From: Gemmatimonadales bacterium | GTDB taxonomy: Bacteria > Gemmatimonadota > Gemmatimonadetes > Gemmatimonadales > GWC2-71-9 | Reading direction: 5' to 3' | Length of the DNA: 64,000 nucleotides | Assembly: GCA_041390145.1 (NCBI GenBank) | Contig: JAWKQM010000015.1 | Coordinates: forward strand, 6,398-70,397 | Shown here: piece after piece, positions 27,831 through 36,197 of the stretch | Layout: each line of letters opens with the position of its first letter | How positions within the stretch are numbered: the first letter of the stretch is position 1 | Notes under the pieces: generated by a model | Seen by the model: the letters and a program-made list of their open reading frames with translations, nothing else | The model's database searches: none | Told to the model about the DNA's origin: nothing | Translations under genes and position numbers: made by a program

Positions 27831-29188
27831 CGATCAAGAAGGTGCTGGTTGCCAATCGCGGCGAGATTGCCCTCCGGGTCATTCGGGCCTGCCGCGAACT
27901 GGGCATCGCGACGGTCGCGGTCTACAGCGAGGCCGACCGGGAGTCCTTGCACGTGCGGTTCGCCGACGATGACGTCTGCATCGGCCCGCCACCGGGGCGG
28001 CTCTCCTACCTGCGCATTCCCAACATCATCGCTGCCGCGGAAATCACCGGGGCGGACGCGATCCACCCGGGCTACGGCTTCCTGGCGGAAAACGCCGAGT
28101 TCGCCGACATCTGCCGCGCCTCCAACCTCACCTTCGTGGGCCCGACCGGCGACCAGATCCGCCAGATGGGCGACAAGGCGACGGCGCGCCGGCTGGCCAA
28201 GGAGGCGGGAGTGCCGACGGTGCCGGGTTCACCGGGCACCATCGAAGACGCCGACGAGGCGCTCGCGGCGGCCGAGGAGATCGGCTTCCCCGTGATCATC
28301 AAGGCCACGGCGGGCGGCGGCGGGAAGGGGATGCGGATTGCGCTCGACGCCGAGCAGTTCGCCCAGTCGTTTTCGCTGGCACAGAACGAGGCGCTCTCCG
28401 CGTTTGGGAACGGCGCCGTCTACGTCGAGAAGTACCTGGCCCGGCCGCGGCACGTCGAGATCCAGGTCATGGGCGACAGCCACGGCAAGGTGGTCCACCT
28501 CGGTGAGCGCGACTGCTCCGTGCAGCGGCGCCACCAGAAGCTGATCGAGGAGAGCCCCAGCCCGGCGTTGACGGAGGATTTGCGCGCCCGGATGGGCCAG
28601 GCGGCGGTGCAGCTGGCCTCGGCCATCGGCTACGTCGGCGCGGGCACCATCGAGTTCCTGCTCGACGAGGACGGCAGCTTCTACTTCATGGAAATGAACA
28701 CGCGCATCCAGGTGGAGCATCCGGTCACGGAAATGGTGACCAGCTTCGACCTGGTCAAGGAACAGCTGCGCGTCGCCTCCGGCGACCCGATCAGCTTCCG
28801 CGGCGACGGGCGCTACCTGCGCGGGCACGCCATCGAGTGTCGTATCAACGCCGAGGACCCGTACCGCAATTTCCAGCCGAGTCCCGGGCTCATCACCGCC
28901 TATCACCCGCCGGGCGGCCCGGGGATCCGGGTGGACACGCACGTGTACGCCGGCTACACGGTTCCTCCGTACTACGATTCGCTGCTGGCCAAGGTGATCG
29001 TGCACGGCAACAACCGGGCTGAGGCGCTCACCCGGATGGGCCAGGCGCTCGACAGCTTCATCCTCGAGGGCGTCACCACGACGATCCCCTTCCTGTCGCG
29101 CGTCATTCGCCATCCTGATTTTGTGGCCGGGACCGTGGACACCAAGTTCCTCGAGCGTGAGCCGCAGCTGCTGAAACCCGAGGCATGA
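27827..29188 (+). CDS. accC: Acetyl-CoA carboxylase biotin carboxylase subunit
   Basis: AccC carboxylates biotin on AccB with ATP and bicarbonate. It has 453 residues from GTG. VLVANRGEIALRVIRACRELGI opens the N-domain. HPGYGFLAEN, the ATP-grasp GGGGKGMR and the EMNTRIQVEHPVTEM metal-binding and catalytic segment are all present. A C-terminal domain follows (AEDPYRNFQPSPGLITAYHPPGG). The length is usual. It overlaps pilT and comB by four bases each. Confidence 0.97.
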   Translation: MTIKKVLVANRGEIALRVIRACRELGIATVAVYSEADRESLHVRFADDDVCIGPPPGRLSYLRIPNIIAAAEITGADAIHPGYGFLAENAEFADICRASNLTFVGPTGDQIRQMGDKATARRLAKEAGVPTVPGSPGTIEDADEALAAAEEIGFPVIIKATAGGGGKGMRIALDAEQFAQSFSLAQNEALSAFGNGAVYVEKYLARPRHVEIQVMGDSHGKVVHLGERDCSVQRRHQKLIEESPSPALTEDLRARMGQAAVQLASAIGYVGAGTIEFLLDEDGSFYFMEMNTRIQVEHPVTEMVTSFDLVKEQLRVASGDPISFRGDGRYLRGHAIECRINAEDPYRNFQPSPGLITAYHPPGGPGIRVDTHVYAGYTVPPYYDSLLAKVIVHGNNRAEALTRMGQALDSFILEGVTTTIPFLSRVIRHPDFVAGTVDTKFLEREPQLLKPEA

Positions 29189-29937
29189 AGCTCGACGTCG
29201 TCTTCGCGCCGCTGGGGCTCCTGCCCGGCCAGGCGACGGGGCGGACGATCTTCGTCATCGACATCCTCCGCGCCTCCACCGTCATCTGCGCGGCGCTGCA
29301 CCACGGCGCCCGCGCCATCCTCCCCGCCTCCACCACCGAGGAGGCGCTCCGGCTCGCCCAGACGATCGGGGGCCCGGAGGTGCTGCTCTGCGGGGAGCGC
29401 GGCGGACTGCCCATCCAGGGCTTCGCCCTCGGCAACAGTCCCCTTGAAATGACGGCCGATACGGTCCGTGGCCGGACGCTGGTCATGACCACGACCAACG
29501 GCACACCCGCCCTGCTCGCCACGCAGGGCGCCGCATCGGTCCACCTGGCCGCCGCGGTCAACCTGTCGGCCGCCGCCGCCAGCGCCCGGGACGCCCTCGA
29601 CGCGCGGGGGGAATTGCTGATCCTCTGCGCCGGACGGGAACGGTCCTTCGCCCTGGACGACGCGTACGCCGCCGGCCGACTCCTGGTGGCGGCGCTCGGA
29701 AGCAACCGGAAGCGCAAGGGGATGAACGACGCCGCCCTCGCCAGTCTCGACCTGGTCCGCCGGTACGGCAACGACTGGGAACGCCCCCTCCGGGCCAGCC
29801 GCGGCGGGGCAGATATTGTCGGGCTTGGCTTCGACGCCGATCTCGTCGACGCCGCCAGGCAGGATGCCTACCCGGTGCTTCCGATGTACCACGAGCGACG
29901 CATCACCGCCGCGCCTCCCCCCGCGAGTCTCCTGTGA
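29185..29937 (+). CDS. comB: ComB-family 2-phosphosulfolactate phosphatase
   Basis: The protein of 250 residues resembles ComB, which dephosphorylates 2-phosphosulfolactate in coenzyme M synthesis. Motifs include VIDILRASTVICAALHHGA, GERGGLPIQGFALGNSPLEM, TTTNGTPAL and LCAGRERSFALDDAYAAGRL. No comA or comC is seen, so the physiological substrate here may differ. It sits between accC and ftsK with four-base overlaps on both sides. The family call is good, the substrate is uncertain. Confidence 0.85.
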   Translation: MKLDVVFAPLGLLPGQATGRTIFVIDILRASTVICAALHHGARAILPASTTEEALRLAQTIGGPEVLLCGERGGLPIQGFALGNSPLEMTADTVRGRTLVMTTTNGTPALLATQGAASVHLAAAVNLSAAAASARDALDARGELLILCAGRERSFALDDAYAAGRLLVAALGSNRKRKGMNDAALASLDLVRRYGNDWERPLRASRGGADIVGLGFDADLVDAARQDAYPVLPMYHERRITAAPPPASLL

Positions 29938-32171
29938 CCGACGACGCCCGCCGCCGCCTCGGCGCAGTCACCGCCCTTGTGCTCGGCCTCTTTGCCGGCC
30001 TCACCCTGCTCCCGATTTCTCTCACGGGGCCGCTCGGCGAGGCGCTCGGCGGGTTCCTCTGGGCGTGGCTCGGCATCGGGGCGCTCGGGGTGCCGCTGCT
30101 GGGACTGGGGCTGGGCCTGGCAGGGTTCGACCGGCTGCCGCGGCTCGACATGAAGCGGGCCGCCATTCTTGCCGCCGGATTGAGCGTGGTGGTGCCGTAC
30201 GTGGTTGGCGTGCTCAGCCACGTCACGCCGGACGACCTCGTCCCCGATGTCGCCGGGCGTGCGTTTGGCGCCCGCATGACCGGCCTGGCACCGGGCTTCC
30301 TCGCCTCCGGCATCTACAACATCGTGGGATTTGCGGGGGCCCTGCTCCTCGGATTCCTGGCGCTCTCGGCGCTGACGCTGCTCACCGTCGCCTGGCATCC
30401 GCTCCAGCGGCTGGAACGCCAGCCGGAGACCGAGGAGGAGAAGGCCGCCGCGCCGCCGCGCCGGATGGCCCCGCTCCCGCCCGTCGAGGACGAGGAGGAC
30501 GAGGAGGAGGCGCCCACAAAGGGGGCCGGCCTGCGGAAGGCGCGCGAGCCGAAACCGCCGAAGGCCAAGCCCCTGGCCCCGGCGCCGGTACCGGACGTCG
30601 AATCGGAGCTGCCGCCGATCGAACTCCTGCAGGAGCCGCCGCGACGGGATATCGACGCCGGCGAAGCGCAGCTCGACCGACTCGGGCAGGTGCTGCTCGA
30701 CACGTTGCGGACCTTCAAGGTCGACGGCACCATCGCCGGGCGAACCACCGGCCCCGTCGTGACCCAGTTCGAAATTGTGCCGGCGCCCGGCGTCAAGGTG
30801 GGCCGCATCGCGGCGCTGGCCGACGACCTCGCCCTGGCCATGCATGCCCCGTCGATTCGCATCGTGGCGCCGATTCCGGGCAAGGGCGCCGTCGGGATCG
30901 AGGTGCCGAACCCGACGGCGCGCATCGTCTCGATCCGGGAACTCATTGCGGCGCCGGAATGGGAGCGCTCGCGCGCCACGCTGCCGGTGGCCCTCGGCCG
31001 AGACCTCGAGGGCCGCCCGGTCATTGCCGACCTCGGCAAGATGCCCCACCTCCTCATCGCCGGTGCCACCGGGTCAGGCAAGTCGGTCGCCATCAACACG
31101 ATCATCACCAGCCTGGTGTACCGCTACACGCCGCACGACCTGCGCATGCTGATGATCGACCCGAAGATGGTCGAACTCTCGATGTACAACTCGCTGCCCC
31201 ACCTGCGGCACAAGGTGGTGACCAACAACAACGAGGCGGCGACGGCGCTGAAGTGGGCGGTCTGGGAAATGAACCGGCGGTATGAGCTGCTGCATGCGAA
31301 TAGCGCGCGCAACCTCGCCGACTTCAACCGGAAGGTGGCGGAGGGGAAGCCGCTCAAGAACCCGGCGCGGCCCAAGCTCACGCTCACGACGGTCAACGAC
31401 GAGCCGGCCGACACCCCGCCGCCGCCCCCCGAGGAGGAGGCGTACACCGAGGGTCACCTGCCGTTCATCGTGCTCTTCGTGGACGAACTGGCCGACCTCA
31501 TGATGACGGTGCAGGGCGAGGTGGAAACGCCGCTGGCGATGCTGGCGCAGAAGGCGCGGGCCATCGGCATCCATTTGATTCTCGCCACGCAACGCCCCTC
31601 GGTGAACGTCATCACCGGCCTCATCAAGGCGAATTTCCCGAGCCGCATCGCCTTCCGGGTGGCGTCCAAGGTGGACAGCCGCACCATCCTCGACCAGAAC
31701 GGCGCCGAGGCGCTGCTGGGCAACGGCGACATGCTTTTTCTGCCGCCAGGCAAGAGCGAGCCGCTGCGGCTGCAGGGCGCGTTCATTGGCACCGAGGAGT
31801 CGGAGCGGGTCATGGAGTGGTACGTGAAGCGGCGGGAGGCGCGCCAGGCGGCGGCCAAGGAGTCCGCCGAGGCGGAGAGCGACATCCTGGAGACGGTGCG
31901 GGCGCTGGAGGCGGCGGCGGCGGGCGGGGGGAGCGCGGACGGCGGCGATGGCAGCGAGCGCGACAGCCTCTTCCGCGAGGCCGCCGAGGCGTGCATCCAG
32001 AACCAGAACGGCTCGACGTCGCTGCTGCAGCGCCGGCTCCGGATCGGCTACGGCCGGGCGGCGCGCATCATCGACCAGCTGGAGATCGCGGGCATCCTCG
32101 GTCCGCCCGACGGCTCGAAGCCGCGCGAGGTGCTGATCGGGTTCTCGCAGCTGGACGAGTACTGCTCCTAG
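29934..32171 (+). CDS. ftsK: DNA translocase FtsK/SpoIIIE
   Basis: FtsK pumps DNA at the division septum and aids chromosome dimer resolution. It has 745 residues from GTG. About four TM segments lie within residues 10-155. An acidic/Ala-rich linker (EDEEDEEEAP) precedes the alpha/beta motor domains. Walker A GATGSGKS is at about 377-384, with FIVLFVDELADLMM as Walker B. The C-terminal gamma winged-helix (ACIQNQNGSTSLLQRRLRIGYGRAARIIDQLEIAGILG) reads KOPS-type sites. It is shorter than E. coli FtsK because the linker is short. Confidence 0.95.
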   Translation: MTDDARRRLGAVTALVLGLFAGLTLLPISLTGPLGEALGGFLWAWLGIGALGVPLLGLGLGLAGFDRLPRLDMKRAAILAAGLSVVVPYVVGVLSHVTPDDLVPDVAGRAFGARMTGLAPGFLASGIYNIVGFAGALLLGFLALSALTLLTVAWHPLQRLERQPETEEEKAAAPPRRMAPLPPVEDEEDEEEAPTKGAGLRKAREPKPPKAKPLAPAPVPDVESELPPIELLQEPPRRDIDAGEAQLDRLGQVLLDTLRTFKVDGTIAGRTTGPVVTQFEIVPAPGVKVGRIAALADDLALAMHAPSIRIVAPIPGKGAVGIEVPNPTARIVSIRELIAAPEWERSRATLPVALGRDLEGRPVIADLGKMPHLLIAGATGSGKSVAINTIITSLVYRYTPHDLRMLMIDPKMVELSMYNSLPHLRHKVVTNNNEAATALKWAVWEMNRRYELLHANSARNLADFNRKVAEGKPLKNPARPKLTLTTVNDEPADTPPPPPEEEAYTEGHLPFIVLFVDELADLMMTVQGEVETPLAMLAQKARAIGIHLILATQRPSVNVITGLIKANFPSRIAFRVASKVDSRTILDQNGAEALLGNGDMLFLPPGKSEPLRLQGAFIGTEESERVMEWYVKRREARQAAAKESAEAESDILETVRALEAAAAGGGSADGGDGSERDSLFREAAEACIQNQNGSTSLLQRRLRIGYGRAARIIDQLEIAGILGPPDGSKPREVLIGFSQLDEYCS

Positions 32172-32264
32172 CGCCACGGGCGGGCTCTGCTGGTTGCCCG
32201 GGTCCGTTCCCCCGGCTAGCCTCCATGCATCGTTGATTCGCTGTTTCCCGACTCGAGAGCTCCC

Positions 32265-33905
32265 ATGCGCGCCCTCTGTCTCATCCTGAGTCTGGCTTCC
32301 GTCGCCTCCCTCGGCGCGCAGGAACCCGCACGGCCAACACCAACTCCGATCGTGGTGCCCGAGACGGTCGCCACCTCCGGCGATTCCGCAGTGCTCTCGG
32401 TCGGCAACCGCAACGTGTTCGTGTTCCGGGCCAAGCTGGGTGTCTTCTCCGCCCGGGACCGTGCCGAGATGGCACTCGACCGGATCAAGCGGGCCCAACG
32501 TGTCGGCAACGACTCGGTGCGGGCCATCCATGATTCGGTCGGGGTCATCGTCATGCTCAATGACACCCCCGTGTTCGTGGTGACGCCCTACGACATGCCC
32601 CGCGGGTCGGACCTCACGCCGGAAGTTGCCGCCGCCAAAGTCGTAACGCAGCTGAGCGACGGGCTCGGAGCCGCCGAGGAGGCGCTGAACGTCAAGGCGC
32701 TCGCCATCGGGGCGGTCTCGGTGGCCGCCGCCACGCTCCTGCTGATCTTCCTGCTGCGGATGCTGCGCCGGGGACGGGCCTGGCTGCTGGACCTCTCCTC
32801 GCGCAAGATGCCGGACCTGAAGGTCCGGGGCGTCGAGGTCCTCTCACCGGGCGGCGTGCGTCGCGCGTTGGTGTGGATCCTCGGCGTGCTGACCTGGGCC
32901 CTCGGGCTGCTGCTCACCTATGGGTGGATCACCTTTTCACTCACCCGGTTCGCGTACACCCGGCCGTGGGGGCTCATCTTCGGCGGCTTCCTGGCCGACA
33001 CGGCCGGCAGCATCGGGCTGGCGATCCTCCATTCGATTCCCAACCTGATCACCATCGGACTGATCTTCCTCGCGACCCGCGGGATCCTGGCGCTGCTGCG
33101 GCGCCTGTTCGACGCGGTCGAGGAGGGCCGGCTCAGCATCGTCGGGCTCCACCCGGAAACGGTGGGGGCCACGCGACGCATCGTGAACGCCGTCGTCTGG
33201 ATGTTTGCCGTCGCTTCGGCGTATCCCCTGCTGCCCGGTTCGGACTCCGACGCTTTCCGGGGCATCTCGGTCCTGGCGGGCGTCCTGGTCACGTTCGGCT
33301 CGGCGGGACTGGTGGGGCAGGCGATGAGCGGGCTGCTCCTGATGTACGCCCGCGGCTTCAAGGTGGGCGACTTCATCCAGGCGGGAACCACCGAGGGCAC
33401 GGTGGTGGAACTGGGGCTGTTGTCCACCCGGATCAAGAACGTCGCCAACGAATTCATCCTGGTACCCAACAGCACCATGGTGAACGGCTCGATCGTGGAC
33501 TACAGCGCGGCCGGCCGCGAGGGGCGGTCACTGTACGTGCGGGCCTCAGTCACCATCGGGTACGACACGCCGTGGCAACGGATCCACGAGCTCCTCATGG
33601 CGGCGGGCGCCAAGCTTGAGGGAGCGCTGAAGACGCCGGAGCCGTTCGTGCTGCAGCGGGCCCTCAACGACTTCTACGTGCACTATGAGTTGTTCGTCCC
33701 GATCGACTCCGAGGAGGCCACCAACCTGCCGCGGTTGCGGAGCAGCCTCCACTCGCTCATCCAGGACACCTTCTGGGAGGCGGGGCAGGAGATCACCTCG
33801 CCGCACTTCTACGCGCTGCGGGACGGGAACACGGTCACGATTCCGCCGGAGTTCCGGCCCAAGGAGCCGGCGCCGTCGTTCCGGGTGGACGTCAACCCGA
33901 GCTAG
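32265..33905 (+). CDS. Mechanosensitive channel of the MscS family
   Basis: The protein of 546 residues has a signal peptide (residues 1-19, cut after SLGA). A periplasmic domain follows (VGNRNVFVFRAKLGVFSARDRAEMALDRIK). Around five TM segments come next, including VAAATLLLIFLLRML, ALVWILGVLTWALGLLLTYGW and the pore helix region VLAGVLVTFGSAGLVGQAMSGLLLMY near 340-365. The MscS beta domain then follows (GDFIQAGTTEGTVVELGLLSTRIKNVANEFILVPNSTMVNGSIVDYS). It would relieve turgor in the inner membrane. A strong terminator follows. Confidence 0.92.
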   Translation: MRALCLILSLASVASLGAQEPARPTPTPIVVPETVATSGDSAVLSVGNRNVFVFRAKLGVFSARDRAEMALDRIKRAQRVGNDSVRAIHDSVGVIVMLNDTPVFVVTPYDMPRGSDLTPEVAAAKVVTQLSDGLGAAEEALNVKALAIGAVSVAAATLLLIFLLRMLRRGRAWLLDLSSRKMPDLKVRGVEVLSPGGVRRALVWILGVLTWALGLLLTYGWITFSLTRFAYTRPWGLIFGGFLADTAGSIGLAILHSIPNLITIGLIFLATRGILALLRRLFDAVEEGRLSIVGLHPETVGATRRIVNAVVWMFAVASAYPLLPGSDSDAFRGISVLAGVLVTFGSAGLVGQAMSGLLLMYARGFKVGDFIQAGTTEGTVVELGLLSTRIKNVANEFILVPNSTMVNGSIVDYSAAGREGRSLYVRASVTIGYDTPWQRIHELLMAAGAKLEGALKTPEPFVLQRALNDFYVHYELFVPIDSEEATNLPRLRSSLHSLIQDTFWEAGQEITSPHFYALRDGNTVTIPPEFRPKEPAPSFRVDVNPS

Positions 33906-33926
33906 ACAGCGGCCGACCTGGTTCTG

Positions 33927-33961
33927 CGGGGCGTCTCCTTCGGGGGGCGCCCCGTTTGTTT
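33927..33961 (+). terminator. Rho-independent terminator after the MscS gene
   Basis: CGGGGCG (33927-33933) pairs with CGCCCCG (33948-33954). The stem is extended inward by TCTCC and GGGGG around a stable TTCG tetraloop. TTTGTTT follows. Confidence 0.85.
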
Positions 33962-34020
33962 GGTCAGGTCTGAGGCGCGGCGAGTACCGATGAAGGAAGC
34001 CGATCCGCATCATGTTCGAG

Positions 34021-34500
34021 CAGGAACGAGGGAGGGTCGGAATTGTCGGAGGGTCGGAAATGGTGACGTGGGTTTCCGCGGACCTCGAGAAGTTCACCGG
34101 TCGGCTGATCGGGACTGCCATAGCCGTCCATCGCGGCCTGGGCCCAGGATTCGTGGAGTCTGTCTACCATCGAGCAATGGAAGTCGAGTTGCGGCGTCGT
34201 GGCATCGCCCACGTGAGCGAGCTCGAGGTCGATGTGTGGTACGACGGGGTGGTTGTCGGTCGACATCGACTCGACATGATCGCCGAGGGTGGTGTGGTGC
34301 TCGAGTTCAAGGCGGTGCAGTCGTTGGATCCCGTTCACTTTGGGCAATTGCGGGCGTACCTGAAGGCCACTGACCGTCCTGTGGGGCTCTTGTTCAACTT
34401 CGGCGAGCCGCGACTGGTCGCCAAGCGCGTCCTTCTCCAGGGTCCGTCCTCCGCGGTTCGTTCCGACCCTCCTCCACCTCCGACCCTCCCTCGTTTCCTG
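34021..34500. mobile_element. 480-bp element with about 40-bp inverted repeat ends around a GxxExxY gene
   Basis: The left end is 34021-34059 and the right end 34461-34500. The reverse complement of the right end matches the left for about 35 of 40 positions: both contain CAGGAA, then CGAGGGAGGGTCGGA, then GGAGGGTCGGAA. The centre differs by a few bases. No transposase is present and I saw no clear target-site duplication. The left repeat supplies the Shine-Dalgarno of the enclosed gene, and the gene runs 36 bases past the right repeat. It may be a passively mobilised unit; this is inference. Confidence 0.65.
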
Positions 34501-34536
34501 GACGGCCTCGCGACTTCTGACCCGTCATCCGCGTGA
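34060..34536 (+). CDS. GxxExxY protein
   Basis: The protein of 158 residues belongs to the GxxExxY family, whose role is unclear; the fold is related to PD-(D/E)XK-like nucleases. The naming motif is GFVESVY at residues 30-36. Other marks are a HRLDMI segment and VLEFKAVQSLDPVHFGQLRAYLKATDRPVGLLFNFGE. The ATG at 34060 has GGAGGG six bases upstream; the ATG at 34012 would translate the repeat. The C-terminus after VLLQG is Ser/Pro-rich and encoded by the right inverted repeat and flanking DNA, so the natural end may have been altered by insertion. GC is lower than in the neighbours. Confidence 0.85.
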   Translation: MVTWVSADLEKFTGRLIGTAIAVHRGLGPGFVESVYHRAMEVELRRRGIAHVSELEVDVWYDGVVVGRHRLDMIAEGGVVLEFKAVQSLDPVHFGQLRAYLKATDRPVGLLFNFGEPRLVAKRVLLQGPSSAVRSDPPPPPTLPRFLDGLATSDPSSA

Positions 34537-34578
34537 CCGGGATGACAGTGCCATCGATGCAAGGCCGTATCGTAGCCC

Positions 34579-34986
34579 ATGACCACCCGCCGATTCATCC
34601 CGACCAGGGAGTGGGAAGACGCCCGCCAGCTCCGGGGCCTGGCCGGTGAGCACGCCGCCCTCGCCTTCCTCACCGCCTGCGGGTGGTCGGTGGAGGCGCA
34701 TCGCTTCAAGCTCGGCCGCCACGACCTGGACCTGGTCATCCGCCGGGGGTCGATCGTCGCCTTCGTCGAGGTGAAGACCCGCCGCTCCACCACCTTCGGG
34801 CTGGCCGCCGAGGCGGTGGGGTGGCGCAAGCAGCGGACGCTGAGCCGGGTGGCCGAGCTCTGGTGTCTCCGTCATGGGCGCCCCGGAGACACCTATCGCT
34901 TTGACCTTGTGTCAGTTACGGACTTGGGCAATGGCAGGATGGAGGTCGAGCATCTGGAGGACGCATGGAGGCTGCAGCGCCGGTAG
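34579..34986 (+). CDS. yraN: YraN family protein (UPF0102)
   Basis: The protein of 135 residues is of the YraN/UPF0102 family, a predicted Holliday-junction-resolvase-like nuclease. LRGLAGEHAALAFLTACGWSVEAHRFKLGRHDLDLVIR holds the Asp of the nuclease core and FVEVKTRRS the Glu and Lys. TATCGT at 34568-34573 lies five bases before the ATG and may be a -10 for a leaderless message. It precedes recA by 131 bases. Confidence 0.88.
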   Translation: MTTRRFIPTREWEDARQLRGLAGEHAALAFLTACGWSVEAHRFKLGRHDLDLVIRRGSIVAFVEVKTRRSTTFGLAAEAVGWRKQRTLSRVAELWCLRHGRPGDTYRFDLVSVTDLGNGRMEVEHLEDAWRLQRR

Positions 34987-35002
34987 GGCAGATGTCTTTC
35001 AA

Positions 35003-35093
35003 AGTGACTCAAAATAAGCCATATTTTGCCTATTGCTTCGGCGCCTGTTCGGTTGTATTGTTGTCCGTGAATTAGTGAATCAAAATCATCCAT
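35003..35093 (+). repeat. 20-bp direct repeat flanking the recA promoter
   Basis: AGTGACTCAAAATAAGCCAT at 35003-35022 and AGTGAATCAAAATCATCCAT at 35074-35093 differ at three positions. The second copy overlaps a tandem GTGAAT-N2-GTGAAT (35067-35080) just after the -10. They may be repressor-binding sites for SOS control; this is inference. Confidence 0.6.
35033..35061 (+). promoter_or_regulatory. Probable recA promoter
   Basis: TTGCTT at 35033-35038, 17 bases, TATTGT at 35056-35061, in an AT-rich stretch unlike its surroundings. The start of transcription would be near 35068, inside the downstream GTGAAT repeats. Confidence 0.6.
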
Positions 35094-35117
35094 TTCCACA
35101 TCTGGAGCGCGAGTCAC

Positions 35118-36197
35118 ATGGCCAACGAAGACAAGAAGCAGGAAAAGCTCGAGGGTGAACGCCGCAAGGCCCTGAACCTCGCCATCTCCCAGATCGAGAA
35201 GCAGTTGGGCAAGGGGTCCATCATGCGCATGGGAAGCGAGTCGCCCAGGGTCCAGATCGCCGCCATCCCGACCGGCGCCATCAACCTCGACGCCGCCACC
35301 GGCGTGGGTGGCATTCCCCGCGGCCGCATCACCGAGATCTACGGTCCAGAGTCCTCCGGCAAGACCACCCTCTGTCTGCACGTGGCCGCCAACGTCCAGA
35401 AGGGCGGGGGGGTGGCCGCCTACGTCGACGCCGAGCATGCGCTGGACGTCGAGTACGCCCGGAAGCTCGGCGTGGACATCGACAACCTGCTCGTGTCCCA
35501 GCCGGACACCGGCGAGCAGGCGCTCGAAATCGTGGAAATCCTGGTGCGGTCGGGGGCGGTGGACCTGATCATCATCGACTCGGTGGCGGCGCTGGTGCCC
35601 AAGGCTGAAATCGAGGGCGAAATGGGCGACAGCCACGTCGGCCTCCAGGCCCGGCTCATGAGCCAGGCGCTCCGCAAGCTGGCCGGGGCCATCAACCGCT
35701 CGAGCTGCTCGGTGGTCTTCATCAACCAGCTGCGCGAGAAGATCGGCGTCATGTTCGGCAACCCCGAGACGACCACCGGCGGCAAGGCGCTGAAGTTCTA
35801 TGCCTCGCTCCGGCTCGACATCCGGCGCATCGGTCCGGTCAAGGAGCGGGAGGCCGTCATCGGCAACCATGTCCGGGTCAAGGTCGTCAAGAACAAGGTC
35901 GCACCGCCCTTCAAGCAGGCCGAGTTCGACATCATGTTCGACGAGGGGATCAGCCACACCTCCCTCCTGGTCGACATTGCCTCCGAGGCCAATATCATCC
36001 AGAAGTCAGGGGCCTGGTATTCCTACGGCGACCAGCGGATCGGTCAGGGCCGGGAGAACGCGAAGCTCTTCCTCCGCGACAACGAGGCGCTGATGCTCGA
36101 GGTCGAGGCCAAGGTCAAGGATCTGCTCGGCATGGGCCCGAGTGGGGCCGTGGTCGCGGCCGGCGCAGAGGCGGGGGAGGATCTGGAGGATGAATAG
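35118..36197 (+). CDS. recA: Recombinase RecA
   Basis: RecA forms filaments on single-stranded DNA for homologous recombination and SOS induction. It has 359 residues. KQLGKGSIMRMG opens the core. Walker A GPESSGKTT is at 76-84, Walker B is LIIIDSVAAL, and the L1/L2 loops lie in EGEMGDSHVGLQARLMSQALRKL and FINQLREKIGVMFGNPETTTGGKALKFYAS. The C-terminus is acidic (AGEDLEDE). GGAG lies a few bases upstream of the ATG. recX overlaps its end. Confidence 0.98.
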   Translation: MANEDKKQEKLEGERRKALNLAISQIEKQLGKGSIMRMGSESPRVQIAAIPTGAINLDAATGVGGIPRGRITEIYGPESSGKTTLCLHVAANVQKGGGVAAYVDAEHALDVEYARKLGVDIDNLLVSQPDTGEQALEIVEILVRSGAVDLIIIDSVAALVPKAEIEGEMGDSHVGLQARLMSQALRKLAGAINRSSCSVVFINQLREKIGVMFGNPETTTGGKALKFYASLRLDIRRIGPVKEREAVIGNHVRVKVVKNKVAPPFKQAEFDIMFDEGISHTSLLVDIASEANIIQKSGAWYSYGDQRIGQGRENAKLFLRDNEALMLEVEAKVKDLLGMGPSGAVVAAGAEAGEDLEDE

